A DNA stretch of 64,000 nucleotides from Ricinus communis (Eukaryota; Streptophyta; Magnoliopsida; Malpighiales; Euphorbiaceae). Positions within the stretch are counted from its first letter, which is position 1, and the number at the start of each line of letters is the position of its first letter. The position numbers and the translations under genes were made by a program. Of this stretch, positions 1 to 11,803 are shown piece after piece. Location of the stretch: NCBI RefSeq assembly GCF_019578655.1, contig NC_063262.1, forward strand, positions 2,549,582 through 2,613,581, in the 5' to 3' direction. The notes under the pieces were generated by a model. It was not told the origin of the DNA and did no database searches. It saw only the letters and a list, made by a program, of their open reading frames with translations.

Positions 1-290
1 TGAATTTCCACAGTTGCCCAAGTTAATTGGATCTGTGTTCAATCTGATGAGGATCAGGGTTGGATAATGTTTGAATTTTCTCTCTTAGCTTGACTTCTGT
101 ACGACTTACAAATCTGCAATAAATATTATTGGTTATCATCCATTAAGCTGACAGTACCATGCAGATATGAGCTGTAAATGCCAAACCTGATGGATATCAA
201 CTATTGCAGTCATATATCTGATGTGCCCCTGCCCATTTGGCTTTAAAATTTTGTACACCTGAAGAAAATCAGCATCAATAATTGTGCGAG
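1..290 (+). pseudogene. Decayed NRG1-like LRR remnant
   Basis: Short stretches on the plus strand read as the leucine-rich-repeat part of the NRG1-type NLR genes found downstream, but stops and frame changes separate them. Near 25-110 a stretch reads like the SLFNLKRIR segment of the intact gene (here SVFNLMRIRVG, then a stop). From about 178 the frame reads MPNLMDINYC, against MPNLMEINIDYC in the intact gene. Around 262-297 it reads LKKISINNC, against LKRLSITNC. The pieces are in the same order as in the real genes. This looks like the 3' part of a third, dead copy whose 5' part lies left of the window. Beyond about 300 the resemblance fades. Confidence 0.68.
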
Positions 291-1089
291 CTGGAGCTGG
301 AGCTGGTGAATCAGCTTTCTTTTAAAGCATTAATTTACTAGAGTTGCTAGAGAATATTGAGATTTTGTGCCAGTAGAAGATTCCTACACGTCTAACTTCT
401 TTTTGATAGTTAGTGTTGACTTATTGCATGTATACTGACTGATTGCATTCAAATATACATTGGAAGTCAAAAACAGATTGGTTACTATTGGGTTGCAAAT
501 CATTAGATTCTGAACCAACATTTCCTAGAAGTTTTGGTAAAGAGTCACTCATACAAAAGCATAAATTCCAACTTGAGGTCCCAAATATGAACTAATTACA
601 TAAATTGAAAACTCTTCATGAAAATATGATCCCCCGGTTGTGGATTTTAAACAGTGGGTATTAGCATAAGAGAAGCAATTACTGGGACCGTTAATGAAAA
701 GTGACAAATTCCTGAGGCTAAAAGGTGCAGTAAGGAAGATATGCTTTACGAAAGTAGGAATCCACATTGCTGAAACGTGGCAAGAAGGGTTACTACTAAT
801 CAAGTTGCCTTCCTGCTAATCTTACACCGTTTTAAGCTGTATTTAACTTGTTAAATATGCAAATGAGATAATAATATGCAAATGAGATAATAAATTCCGA
901 ATTTCTAGTTAAGTTTTAGAATGAAATTTCATGTAATCAAGAGGGTACGAGGAAGTGAATTGGTACCTTGAACTCTTTCGTCTTAACGAGGTTCTTTAGC
1001 CAAAGCAGTCCCACCAAATTCTCTAGGAGAGGAAGATAAAAACTGTGGTCACCCGTCCTTGAATTTTTCCTTCTTTAATTCCCACAGTG

Positions 1090-1690
1090 CGTCCGATCCA
1101 ACTACTTGTCTCAATGGCTTAGGAGGTACAAGCGTGCTTGAAGATGCAGTGTTGTTCTACATTTCACCATTTTTCTCCGTTGGATTTGAGTATTCAAGCT
1201 TCTCACTTAAGCCTTTCGCCCCTGGTGGCTTAAGAGGCAGACATACATCTGAAGATGTAGTGTTTCTCGACATTAAACCATACTTCTCACCTGAACTTGA
1301 TTTGTCGTGTTTCCTGTAATGGTCCGTCATCTCTGGTGGCTTAGGAGGCCAACTTAGATATGAAGATGTAGTGTTACTAAACACTGAACCATTTTTTTCA
1401 TCCTGAATCGAGCGACCAAGTTTCCTATAACTGTCTTTCACCTCTGGTGGCTTTAGATCTGAATTTGTGGTGTTACTCAGCACTAAACTAGTATTCTCAC
1501 CTGGAATTGAGAGATCAGGTTTCCTACCACGATCTTTCACCTCCAATGGCAGCTTGGGAGGCAGACTTAGATCTGAAGTCACAGTGTTACTCAACACTAA
1601 ACCATTCTTCTCACTTGGAACTGATTGATCAAGTTTCCTGTGACGATCTTGCAAATCTGGAAGCTGCGGAGGCACCTCTGAATGTAAAGA
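1090..1690 (-). repeat. Degenerate in-frame tandem repeats of about 111 bp
   Basis: Four full and two partial copies of a unit of about 37 codons lie head to tail within the broken minus-strand gene. On the plus strand each copy contains a variant of CTGGTGGCTTAGGAGGC followed by GATGTAGTGTTACT. One copy (around 1445-1500) lacks a few codons. Divergence between units is substantial, so the array is old. Confidence 0.7.
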
Positions 1691-2890
1691 TACAGCTTCA
1701 ATTTTCTTAATGGCTGGCTTAAATTTTGGCTCATTGAATCTCTCTTGGCATCGCTGATCAACTTTTGCAGGGTCTGAAGAGATCATACGAATTGATGAAT
1801 CACCCTGTAAAGAAGTAGAATTTTGATGCTTCTCATTAACAAAAGGCACCATATCAGTTGGCACTCTGTTGGTCTTCTCAGTTTGTGGATACTTCGTCAC
1901 CTTGGCGTTTGCAAATTTCTTGTCTTCGACATAAATGACATTATTCACACTAGTGCTTTTGATTTTCTCAGGAGTGATTTTTAGCGCAGTGCCTTTGACA
2001 TCCTCTCTTTGACGATGTCCTGCCCCTACTGGTGCATCACTTGTTTTCCTTGCTTGTTCTGCGAGTGCCCTGAAAATTTACTGATTGAATTTTCCCACAG
2101 AGTTATCCCATTCCTGAAATTCCTTGGCAAATGACCGAGTCGTTTTGAAGCAACCGCAACATGATGTTTCTGATTCTGACACACAATTGTGAACAACCTT
2201 CTCCCTTTCTTTTATCTCATTACAGAAATTTTCTGCTTCCTCAACTCCACACACTTGTTTTGGTTCTTCTATCTTTTTGATGCTTGACAGTCCTCAGCCT
2301 GGATTCAATGCTCTGCAACTCAGAACCATACTTTTCTATATTGGTCTTTGCGCCAGGCACAGCACTCAACAACTCCTCTAGTGCCTTGACAATTTTTTTG
2401 AATGCATCCTCAAAATACTTCGCCTCCATCTGATCATCGCTCGTGGTCCTGCCCTTGATATATTTCAACTTTATTGAAATCTCAATCACATCCCTTTGTC
2501 TCCGCAGCTGCATGACAATCCCAACAACCTTTCTACTGTATTGACAAAGCCAATTACAGCTTCTTTCTTTAACAAGGCAACTTGGGAGCAACCTTCTCCC
2601 TCTATCCTCTATCTGTTTCCACACAGTTTTCCCTACTTCATCATATTAGCCTCATAATATGACATCACACTGCTTTCTTCAGCTATTAACTTCAGATTTT
2701 CAGTGCTTCCAAATCTCTTAGCATAGATTCCCCAAGAAATGCATCATTTATCTTCAACATAAAAAGAAAACCAATTATTAAACTCATCCAGAACTCCAGG
2801 TACTTTCATGTTTCCATGGCGTCTTAATCAATCAATGTATCAGTAGCTTTATTCCACTTTTCCAAGGCATCCTGATATGCTTATTTACAA
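1090..2890 (-). pseudogene. Broken gene for a tandem-repeat protein, family not recognised
   Basis: A long, mostly open minus-strand frame runs from about 2300 down to the stop at 1157-1159. It is interrupted by an in-frame TAA at 2078-2080. A frame change near 2287 links it to a second open stretch (2241-2624) that continues the same kind of protein. Further coding-like pieces with stops lie up to about 2890 (AYQDALEKWNKATDTLID followed by a stop). The N-terminal part is charged and helical-looking. The C-terminal part consists of about five units of roughly 37 residues, each with SNTTSSDL, LPPKPPE and a basic RYRKLD-like stretch. The coding-like repeat carries on past the TAG at 1157, so that stop is probably premature too. 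I do not recognise the family. Several independent lesions make a pseudogene more likely than missed introns, although the stop at 2078-2080 lies next to a TTTTCAG that could serve as a splice acceptor. Confidence 0.6.
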
Positions 2891-5647
2891 AACGTTCGTT
2901 TGCCTTTAAAACTTAGCAATTATATTCCTCATTATATATTGTTTTAATTTACTTAGGAAAATTGGAAAGAAAGCAAGACAACAAATAAAGCCAAATAGAA
3001 GATACAATTTCCATGAGAATGGGTACCCCATTCTATTCATATTCAAGAAAATTTATAAACTTAATGATCCAGCATCCATTTAATATGCAGAAAATTTAAT
3101 GTACTTGGGAAACTTAAAGAAAGGCCAAATAGGAGAGAAAATAACAGTATTAGTAAGAATATTTTCCTCTTTACCTGCTGCTGGAATATTTGTTAAACTA
3201 TAGTCTGCCACCCATTAGTATTAGCTTCGTAAATTAAATAATTTGGTGATAATCCATATCCAACCCTTTATCTTATTAGCTTTCTTGGTAAGCCACACGA
3301 GAATCACTATTTAACAGTTGCTTTGTTTGATTGTCTTTATCGGTTTTACCACACAGAAGCCGAACAATTGTTTGCTTTACTCTCCCGGTAAAAAAGAAAG
3401 CGAATATATCGTGATTTATTGTTATAATAATATTAACATGTATAATTATATTTATGTCTTACCGTAATTTTTTATATTTATAAATAAATAAAATAAAAAA
3501 TATGTATACATATATACATATATAAAAAATTACTTTCTCGGCTTTTCTTATAACTTTCAAATCCTTTTCTTTCTTTTTCTTTTCTTTTCTCTTTTAATTT
3601 AAAGAGAAAGAAATATTCGGTCCCTTTAGGGCTTTGTTTAGAGCCCTCAAACAAAAAAATTGAATCCTTTTGGAGACTTTACTTGAATTTCGGAAAATAA
3701 AATATTGGGCCCCTTTTGGAGGTGAATTCTAGACTTAATTCTTTGTAATGGGTTATTTATTTATTTAAATAAAAATTTATCGAATTTAGGTTGAATTTAT
3801 ATAAAATATTTTAATTTATAATTTTTATATAAAATTTATAAATTTTACATATTAAATTTTTTCTATAATTTATTTAAAAGAAAAAGTTTTATGCAAATTT
3901 AATTTAGATTTTATTAATATTTAAGACTTAATTTTTTGTAATGGGTGTATTTATTTATTTAAATGAAAATTTATTGAATTTAGATTGAATTTATATAAAA
4001 TATTTTAATATGTAACTCTTATATAAAATTTATAAATTTTACATATTAAGATTTTCTTGTATATTTTATTTAAAAGAAAAATATTTATGCAAATTTGATT
4101 TAGATTTTATTAATTTTTATTAAATATATATATAAGTATTGAAAAACTAATTAAATTACTATAAACTACCATATTCTATAATTAATTTTTTTTAACTCCC
4201 TAAATCTTTTTCTCAATAATTAAAAAAGGAAAAAAAGAAAGAAATTGAAGGGCTCGATTTTGGGTATATCTGTCAATTAATATATAGATGACCAATATTA
4301 ATTGATAAATGTATTAAGAATTGCATGGCCTCTCTCTTTCTCTTTCAAACTTCCTCTAATTGTTTAGAAAATTCTTTTTCTAGAATTCTCCATGTTTATT
4401 CAATAATTAAGAAAAAAAAAAGCAACCGACTTCGTACAAGTGTAAAAGGACCACGGCTCCTCAGTGTGTACTAAACGACAGTGGAAAAGTCCTACGACAG
4501 TGGAGAGCACTGTAGCTTGAACCAACAAGAAGATTTATCAAAGGCATAGAGAAGGAAGAAGAAATCAGACGGAATCTTCTGAATTCGATTTGTGACTCGA
4601 AAGGCTCCGATTAGTGAAAATCATCCGATCATTACACTGCCACTCGGCTTGTTGCTTAACTACTCGATTAGATAACCGCTCTTAAATATATATTTTTTAT
4701 TATTCGATCAAAACAAAACTCAAAATCTTTTTCTTCAATGACAATAAGATTTTTGTAATTCAGAGTTAAATAATCTACAAAATTGAAAATTTTAAAAGGA
4801 AATATAACTAAATATATACAGAATTGATTGTTTAATCAGGTAGTGACAAATCATTAGTCATTACTTGTTACTCCGTAATGTCCACTGTTCCTGAAAACAC
4901 CTGGAAACTTCAAATGGCCTCTCTAAACCAATATGAACGCAGATGAGTCTAACTTTGTCAAAAAGTTTTAGGCCAGAAACAATAAATAATACTAATATAA
5001 GAAGAAGAAAATTACTTGAAATTCCTCCATAAACACGAGTCAGGGAAGTCTTCACTGCCGTTATTTATTCTTCTCCTCCTCGCTGTTGCTATTTATTACA
5101 TGTTTACTCGATGTACGGCCAAGACGAGGTTAACCGAAGTTAATAAAACGCAAAGTGTTTGCTTTTGCGGTCACTGGTCACTGGTCAAGAATCGAGCTGC
5201 TTTTGTGTTCTTCTTTTTTTTATATAAAAAAAAAAAAAAAAAATTCTTTCTCAACCAAAGCAAGAAGCTTCCTTGTAATAGAATTTATTTAGCCATCTTT
5301 CAACAATTTCCATTTCTTTCCTAAAAAATCTTGGACAGTGCAAACATTATTCTTTATCTTCTTCTCTCCAGTCCAACCAAAGGATGAAATTGTTATACCT
5401 TCTAGAGTTTAATTTCAACAAAGTGAAAGAGAAAAGTTGAAACATTTGTAACAAGTCCGACCACCCAAAAATTTTTAGAGATTGAAAATCTTGTTTTCTC
5501 TAAAAGAAACCCATGATATATTAGTATTTTCCAAATAAAACCTTTTCTTTGTTTTGATTCCTCAGTGATAGTTTTGCAAGATTCAGATCGAAATTGGGTG
5601 GAAAATCTTTTCTTTCCTTTGATTCTTTTTATTTGGGGGTTGAAGAA
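2891..5647. other. Intergenic, AT-rich, upstream of the first NLR gene
   Basis: No supported gene. It contains a two-copy tandem duplication (3731-4115), pyrimidine and purine tracts, and an A-run near 5226-5243. The 5' end of the first NRG1 gene transcript probably lies in the last few hundred bases, but no clear TATA box or transcription start can be fixed by eye. Short open frames around 4861-5324 show no coding character. Confidence 0.6.
3731..4115. repeat. Two-copy tandem duplication, period about 193 bp
   Basis: The copies start at 3731 (AGACTTAATTCTTTGTAATGGG-like) and 3924 (the same with one change). They stay similar through TTGAATTTATATAAAATATT, TTTATAAATTTTACATATTA and TTTAGATTTTATTAAT. 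Differences are mostly point changes with a few small indels. Non-coding. Confidence 0.85.
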
Positions 5648-8600
5648 ATGGGTTCCCTTTTCGCATCAGCAGCAGCAGGAGCTGGTTTAGAGTTAGCTTT
5701 TGGAAGTCTTTTGAGAATTATTCTAGAGGTAAGAAGAAAAAATGTTATGTTTGCTTCTACCTTGCAAATCTTGATAGATACAATGGAGGCTATAAGACCG
5801 AGCATCAAGAGGATAGATTCATTCAACACAGATTTTGATAGGCCTGACGAGATTAAAGGGTTAAGGGATTTGATTAGGAAAGGTGAGGATTTAGTTATTA
5901 AATGCTCAAAAGTCCATAAGTACAATTATGTCAAGAAGCCTTATTATACCAAGAAACTTATCAAGCTTGATGAGTCTATTCGTAGGTATATTAGTACTAT
6001 TTTGCCACTATATCAAACATCAGATATTAAAGAGACTTTGTATGAAATGAGAGTTCTGAGTACTCAGATTAGGAACTTAAGTATTGGAGCATCAAGTAGT
6101 GGTGGTGGTGCATCCAGTAAGAGTAGTGGTATTATGGGTGTGTGCTCACCTCCTGGACTCAAGGTTGTTCCCGTTGGGTTAGATATTCCTATGAAGGATT
6201 TAAGAGAAAAATTGCTGAAGGTTGATGAGCTATCAAAAGTGATTGTGGTATCAGCTCCTGGAGGATGTGGAAAGACTACATTGGCTATATCACTTTGTCA
6301 TGATCCTAATATCAATGGTACTTGTATTTTCTACTTATCATTATTTATCATTTCCTAATTCTTCTTATTTCAGTGCTCATGGATGCATTAGCTTGCATTG
6401 AAGCGGTTGAATCATAGAATGCATAATTTTCTGTATATTTAATATTACTAATAAGATGAAAACAGCATTATTTAGCTTTATCAAGTTTTGTCTGTAGCAG
6501 TCCTGTGTCAATATCTGTGCTACATGCCCATAGTATTGATGGTTATTACTTATTTCTTTGGACCTTTGGTTTGTTGTTGTTGTTAAACAAATTATCCTAT
6601 TGAACTTTACAGCATTTTTATTTTGCTAAACAAATTAGTCATTAGGGTTAGAGGAGCAAATGGCGATTGCTGATTTTATCCTATTGAACTTGAAGCACGC
6701 ATATGAATTTTCATCACTGCAAAAATTGCTTACAATTAGATGACAACTATGGAAGCTCAAGACTTTGATACAAGATGATTAACCTTTCCAGTTGTTAGAG
6801 AATGTTTTAGGCACAGTTTACCATTCATCACATTGAAATCCTTAAAAAATGATGGCACAAGAGCTAAACCAATAATGAGGGTACTTTAATTTCAGAAAAT
6901 ATGCTACATTCTTATCCTACTCTTCTGTATGTATGAAGACTAGAATTTGGAGATTCATGTATAAGATTTTTCACTACTAATGCTTTCTTTATCTGATGCT
7001 ATAGAATTTCCAGAGAAATTTTCATTGACTGCTTTCTGATGTGGTGTTTTGATTCTGGACAGTCAAATACAAGGGCAATATCTTCTTTGTTACTGTCTCA
7101 AAATCACCCAACCTACTGGTTATTGTGCAGAGATTATTCCAGCATTTGGATTCCATGGTGCCTGATTTTCTAAGTGAAGAAGATGCAGTTTACCAATTGG
7201 AAAATTTGTTTAGGTCCATAGCACCAGATCCTATACTGCTGGTCCTCGATGATGTTTGGGCTGGAGCAGAATCTCTTGTTGAGAACCTCAAGTTCCCAAT
7301 AAAAGATTACAAGATTTTGGTGACATCAAGATTTGAATTGTCGCGATTTGGTTCCAGTTATAGATTGCAAACACTAAATGATACAGATGCCACAACTCTC
7401 TTTTGTCACCTAGCATTCCTGCCAGATGGAAACATGTACAGACCAGATCAAGATATTGTGAATAAGGTTCTTGTTTAACATGTAATTATGAACATGCTTA
7501 TGTGCTTTTTTTCCTTTCATTTTTTTCATTTTCTTTTAAATGGCCATACATGCAATGAGGAAGAGAATTAAAGGAAAGTTCGATTTTGCAATTAAAAATT
7601 TTCTTAACCAATTTTTATATTTTAGAAACAACTAATGTGTTTATACCACATTACTAGCTATTTCTGCTCACCCTCACAACTTGCAAAGAGCAATTGATTT
7701 TACTCTTGCTGTTGAATCACAGATAGTGGAAGTCTGTAAGGGATTCCCACTAGCCATTTCAGTGGTTGGCAAATCACTATGTGGGAAGTCTGCGGCAGAG
7801 TGGAGCAAGAGAATCAAGGAATGTTCTAAAGCTGCTTCTATTCTTGCTAACTGCGAACTGCTTAATTGTCTACAAAGCAGTGTTGATGCCTTGAATGATA
7901 ATGCTGCAGCCAAGGAGTGTTACAAGGACCTAGGTTCCTTTCCTGAAGACCAAAAGATTCCTGCGACCACACTTATAGACATGTGGATGGAATTGCATAA
8001 TCTTGATGAAGACAACGCCATTGCTAACCTCTATGAACTCTCCGATCGGAATCTGGTTGATCTTGTAGTTACAAGGTATGCTTTCTATGAGTGCCAGCTG
8101 CTAATTTGGTGTGTTGTGATATCTTTTACAGCCAAAAGAAGTTGGTATTAGTGCTGTGGCTTAGTCAATTGTCAATAAATATTGAACATACAATATAAAG
8201 TAATAACCTTTCTTGAGTAAATGGCATAAGTATTTATTTTTTCTTTATACCATACAAATATAGAAGGCCAATTGTCATGGACGAAGATGAGAAATCTAAG
8301 ATGCAATTATTGAACTTGGTTTTATAGACATTAAAATAGTTGGTTGACGTGCATCTTTTAGTGTATTAAAATTGGTGGCTAATTTGCATTGCCTTTGTGA
8401 TGGATGATCCCTTCCAATTAAACTTGTAGGCTATCTATCTACTCTTGCTATTGTAGTTTCATCACAGATATGTGTGGTAGTAACTGTCTTGGTAATTAAA
8501 GAGTCTGTTTCTGAGCAGTCAACTTCTATCATTCAGCAGGAAAGATGCAAGTGAAGATTATGGCTCTGTCAATGTGCTGCAGCATGATTTGCTAAGAGAG

Positions 8601-9685
8601 TTGGCTATCATTCAAAGCAACTCATTGAGCATTGAACGAAGAAAAAGGCTATTTGTAGACATAAGTGGAAATAAAATTCCAGAATGGTGGGTGGAACCAA
8701 GGCAACTATTTATCAGGGCCAGCCTCTTATCTATCTGCACAGGTTGATACTCTCTATATATATATATTGTAACACAACAGAGTATAGCATGCATACATAC
8801 ACATGAGACCTACTCATTTTGAACTTCAAATTTTCCTCCCTACATTATCACAGCATAAAAACATTGCTTGCAGATGAAATGTTCTCATCAAGTTGGTGCA
8901 GCATGGAAGCACCTGAAGTCAAGGTTCTAGTTCTAAATTTCCAGTCCAAGAACTACACCTTACCCTTCTTCATGAGTGGAATGGAGAAGCTAAAGGTTTT
9001 AGTAGTTGCAAATTATGGTTTCTCTCCTGCTGAGTTGAGCAATTTCCAGCTTCTTGGTTCTTTATTCAATCTGAAGAGAATCAGATTAGAAAAGATTTCA
9101 ATTCCATCATTTTTCTTGACATCCGTACAATTGGAGAAGCTAGAAAAGATATCTTTGGTTATGTGTAATATTGGCCAAGCTTTTTGTAACTCTGCTATCT
9201 GGATGCCTAATTTGATGGAGATCAACATCGACTACTGCAATGATTTGGTGGAACTACCTGATGGGTTGTGCGATCTTATCCGCCTAAAAAGGCTCAGTAT
9301 CACCAATTGTCACAAACTGTCTGCACTACCAGAAGAAATTGGAAAGCTGGTGAATTTGGAGCTGCTGAGACTTAATTCTTGCATTGAATTGTTAGAGTTG
9401 CCAGAATCAATTGGGGAACTCCATAATTTGAGCATTCTTGACATATCTGACTGCTTAAGCATAACAAAATTGCCAGAACAGATCAGTGAGTTGAGTAATT
9501 TAAGAAAGCTCTACATGATTGACTGCTCAAGTTGTGAACTTCCATTGTCAGTAATGAACCTTGTCCACCTAAAGGAAGTGATAGGTGATGAAGAAACAGC
9601 CAATTCATGGAAAGATTTCTCCTCTTTCCTGCCGAATCTGGTAATTAAGGTGCATAAAGATATCAACTTGAACTGGCTTCGCTAA
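5648..9685 (+). CDS. NRG1: NRG1-type helper NLR (RPW8-NB-ARC-LRR), 5 exons, intact
   Basis: Predicted helper immune receptor acting downstream of sensor NLRs; in Arabidopsis NRG1 works with EDS1/SAG101 and forms calcium-permeable oligomers at the plasma membrane. Exons: 5648-6317, 7063-7466, 7723-8075, 8540-8742, 8874-9685, with GT-AG introns, totalling 2442 nt (813 codons plus stop), close to the roughly 810 of Arabidopsis At5g66900. Residues 1 to about 150 are the RPW8 four-helix region, followed by a Ser/Gly-rich linker. The P-loop GGCGKTT is near 205-211, kinase-2 ILLVLDDVW near 281-289, KILVTSR near 307-313, GFPLA near 365-369, and the MHD-equivalent QHD near 490-492 (QHD is typical of this clade). 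LRRs fill about 560-813 and the C terminus ends in DINLNWLR. I chose ATG 5648 because the upstream in-frame extension begins at a TTG. It sits 5' of a frameshifted paralogue in the same orientation. Confidence in family is high. Confidence 0.93.
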
Positions 9686-10816
9686 TCATTAGTTCTAATG
9701 ATGATTATTCTCTACTAATGCTCATGCACCACCAACTTTGCAGTCATATAACAAGCATATTTCATTCTTTTTCACCACCAAAAGATGTACAGTTTTCTAA
9801 TTCTTAGCAGCAGTAACTGGCCCCTGTAAAGAGAAAGAGAATGGAGGTTATTGTCCTGCAAAAAACAAGGATGATAATTTCTGAGGGCTCTAACAGCTCC
9901 TGGACTGCCCTCCCCCCCACAGAGAAGCAAAGTAGGAACAAACAGTCATTTATGCCTAAGCTAAGATCTTTGTATTGATTATATATCTATGCCGAAATTT
10001 TTTGTCTAGGCTTGGTATATGTAACCGCTTATACAATAAACTGATAGATGATTGATACATTTATTAGTTTTAATGAATGCGTATATATTAATCATCCAAT
10101 ACTAAAGTGCATAATATTCATAATATATGTCACTTTTTATTAGTTGAAATGTATACACTAAATTTAAATAATAATTATCTATATATGTATATAATTGCGA
10201 GTAAAATAACATCAGAATTGTCAATTCCAATAATAAGAAATAAAATGTTGATTAATTGGATTTTTTAGCCGGTAAATTTATAGTGTAATTGTAATATAGA
10301 CTAGTGAACTAAGGTTGATTTTACTAGAATAATTCAATTAATATTTACTAAAATCTATTTTAAATTTGAAAATTTAATAGTGAATAATAAAAATTAAAAT
10401 AAAAAAAGCAATGAACGAAAAATAACCGTAACTTAAATAGCATTTATCATGAAAATCAAATTCAATTCTCAAATCTTTAAATACGATTGTTTTTATTATA
10501 TTTTAATTTTTTATAATCATTAGATCGTATTTAATTAAGATATCATTGATTTTCAATAATAAAAAAATCAATTAAATCACAATTTAAGTATTATATTTTA
10601 TTATATATATTATTTTATCAATAATAATAAATTCAAGTATTATATTTTATTAGTTACTTTGCTTACTCTTCTAATATTGATTTAACAAAAAACTTTAATC
10701 AACACTGCTTTATATATTTTTTTATGTAAAAAAGAAACAAAATGTTTTAATTGATTAAAGAACAAAGAAAGTTTTACCGTTTACATCATTGGAATATGGA
10801 ATCCACATATTAAGTC

Positions 10817-10886
10817 AGTCAAACCACTAATATTTGAACACGTAATTATTAGATTGGACCAAACATTTTTCCTCTTAGTCAGTCAA
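10817..10886 (-). promoter_or_regulatory. Two W-box cores in a repeated context
   Basis: AGTCAA (reverse complement TTGACT, the extended W-box core bound by WRKY factors) occurs at 10817-10822 and 10881-10886. Both sit within the shared phrase AGTCAGTCAA followed by CCACT, and both are near CATTGGAATA. They lie about 0.9-1.0 kb upstream of the second NRG1-like gene. W-boxes are common in immune-gene promoters. Function here is inference from motif and position only. Confidence 0.4.
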
Positions 10887-11440
10887 CCACTCACATTGGA
10901 ATACGAAATATCAGATTGAACTGAAACAGCTTTTTCTTCCTTGAAAAGGGTGCGACCGGTCCTGTTAAGTTTTTAGGACCGGATTCTGAGATTAATTATA
11001 TGTTTATGCCCTTGTCTTATACTTTTTATTTAATTTAATATAATATATAAACTTTAATATTTTAATATTTAATTTAATTTAATATAAATTTTGATTTTAT
11101 TTTTATAATATATATATGGACATATTAAATAAAGCTGTATACTAAAAAGATTAAAATATTATAAAAAGATAAAAGCCAAAATTTCTTCTGAGTCATTCAC
11201 TGGCATTTGACAGACCTTTTCCTTGTTTACTTTGTTCACCTGTTCATCCGTTTCTGTAGAAAGGTTCATACCACCATTAACTACTTTTGCTTGCAATGGG
11301 TGCCTTTCTGGAGCATCCTGTCCTTAAGGAATTAAGTAGTTCATGTTTCCAAATATGTTATTCCTATGATTTAATTATGAAATGGATAAATTATATTCAT
11401 TAACAGAAAAATCACGTGACATTACAGAGATTTTACATTA

Positions 11441-11606
11441 TTTACAGTATTGTATAACAAATGGCTTCATAATCACCCCGTTTACTTTACAGCGAATCCA
11501 CATAAAGCAAAAGCAAGAGTCATATTTACAGTATTGTATAACAATGGTTTTATAATCACCCCGTTTACTTTACAGCAAATCCACATAAAGCAAAAGCAAG
11601 AGTCAA
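11441..11606. repeat. 84-bp tandem duplication upstream of the second NRG1 gene
   Basis: The phrase TTTACAGTATTGTATAACAA begins at 11441 and again at 11525. Both copies carry on through CACCCCGTTTACTTTACAGC and end at AAAGCAAAAGCAAGAGTCA, with only a handful of differences, so the duplication is recent. It ends about 200 bp before the start codon at 11804 and is likely to lie in the promoter or 5' leader. Confidence 0.9.
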
Positions 11607-11803
11607 GTGCGAAGTTGCCCAAACAATACGCATCGACTCAGGACATGGCAGGCTAACAATTCCTGCTCTTTTCATATGGACACCTTCCAAGTATATACAT
11701 TCCTTTCACATTCGTCTTGGCTACAACAACACTTCATATTAATAAGAACTGAAGTTCTCATTTATGGAACTTGTCACTTCCTTTCACAGGAGTAGAATCA
11801 GTT

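Larger units (their letters stand above)
9686..11803. other. Intergenic between the two NRG1 genes
   Basis: No gene is supported. The first 300 bases after the stop are the likely 3'UTR of the upstream NLR. The rest is AT-rich, with paired W-box cores near 10.8-10.9 kb, an 8-bp inverted repeat (CCGGTCCT at 10956-10963 and AGGACCGG at 10975-10982), and an 84-bp tandem duplication at 11441-11606 just before the next gene. Confidence 0.6.

Noticed and set aside
549..803. Minus-strand frame of 84 codons
   Set aside because: No recognisable protein, odd composition, and it lies in decayed intergenic DNA.
5594..5647. N-terminal extension of the first NRG1 gene
   Set aside because: The extension begins at TTG; the RPW8 domain starts right after ATG 5648.
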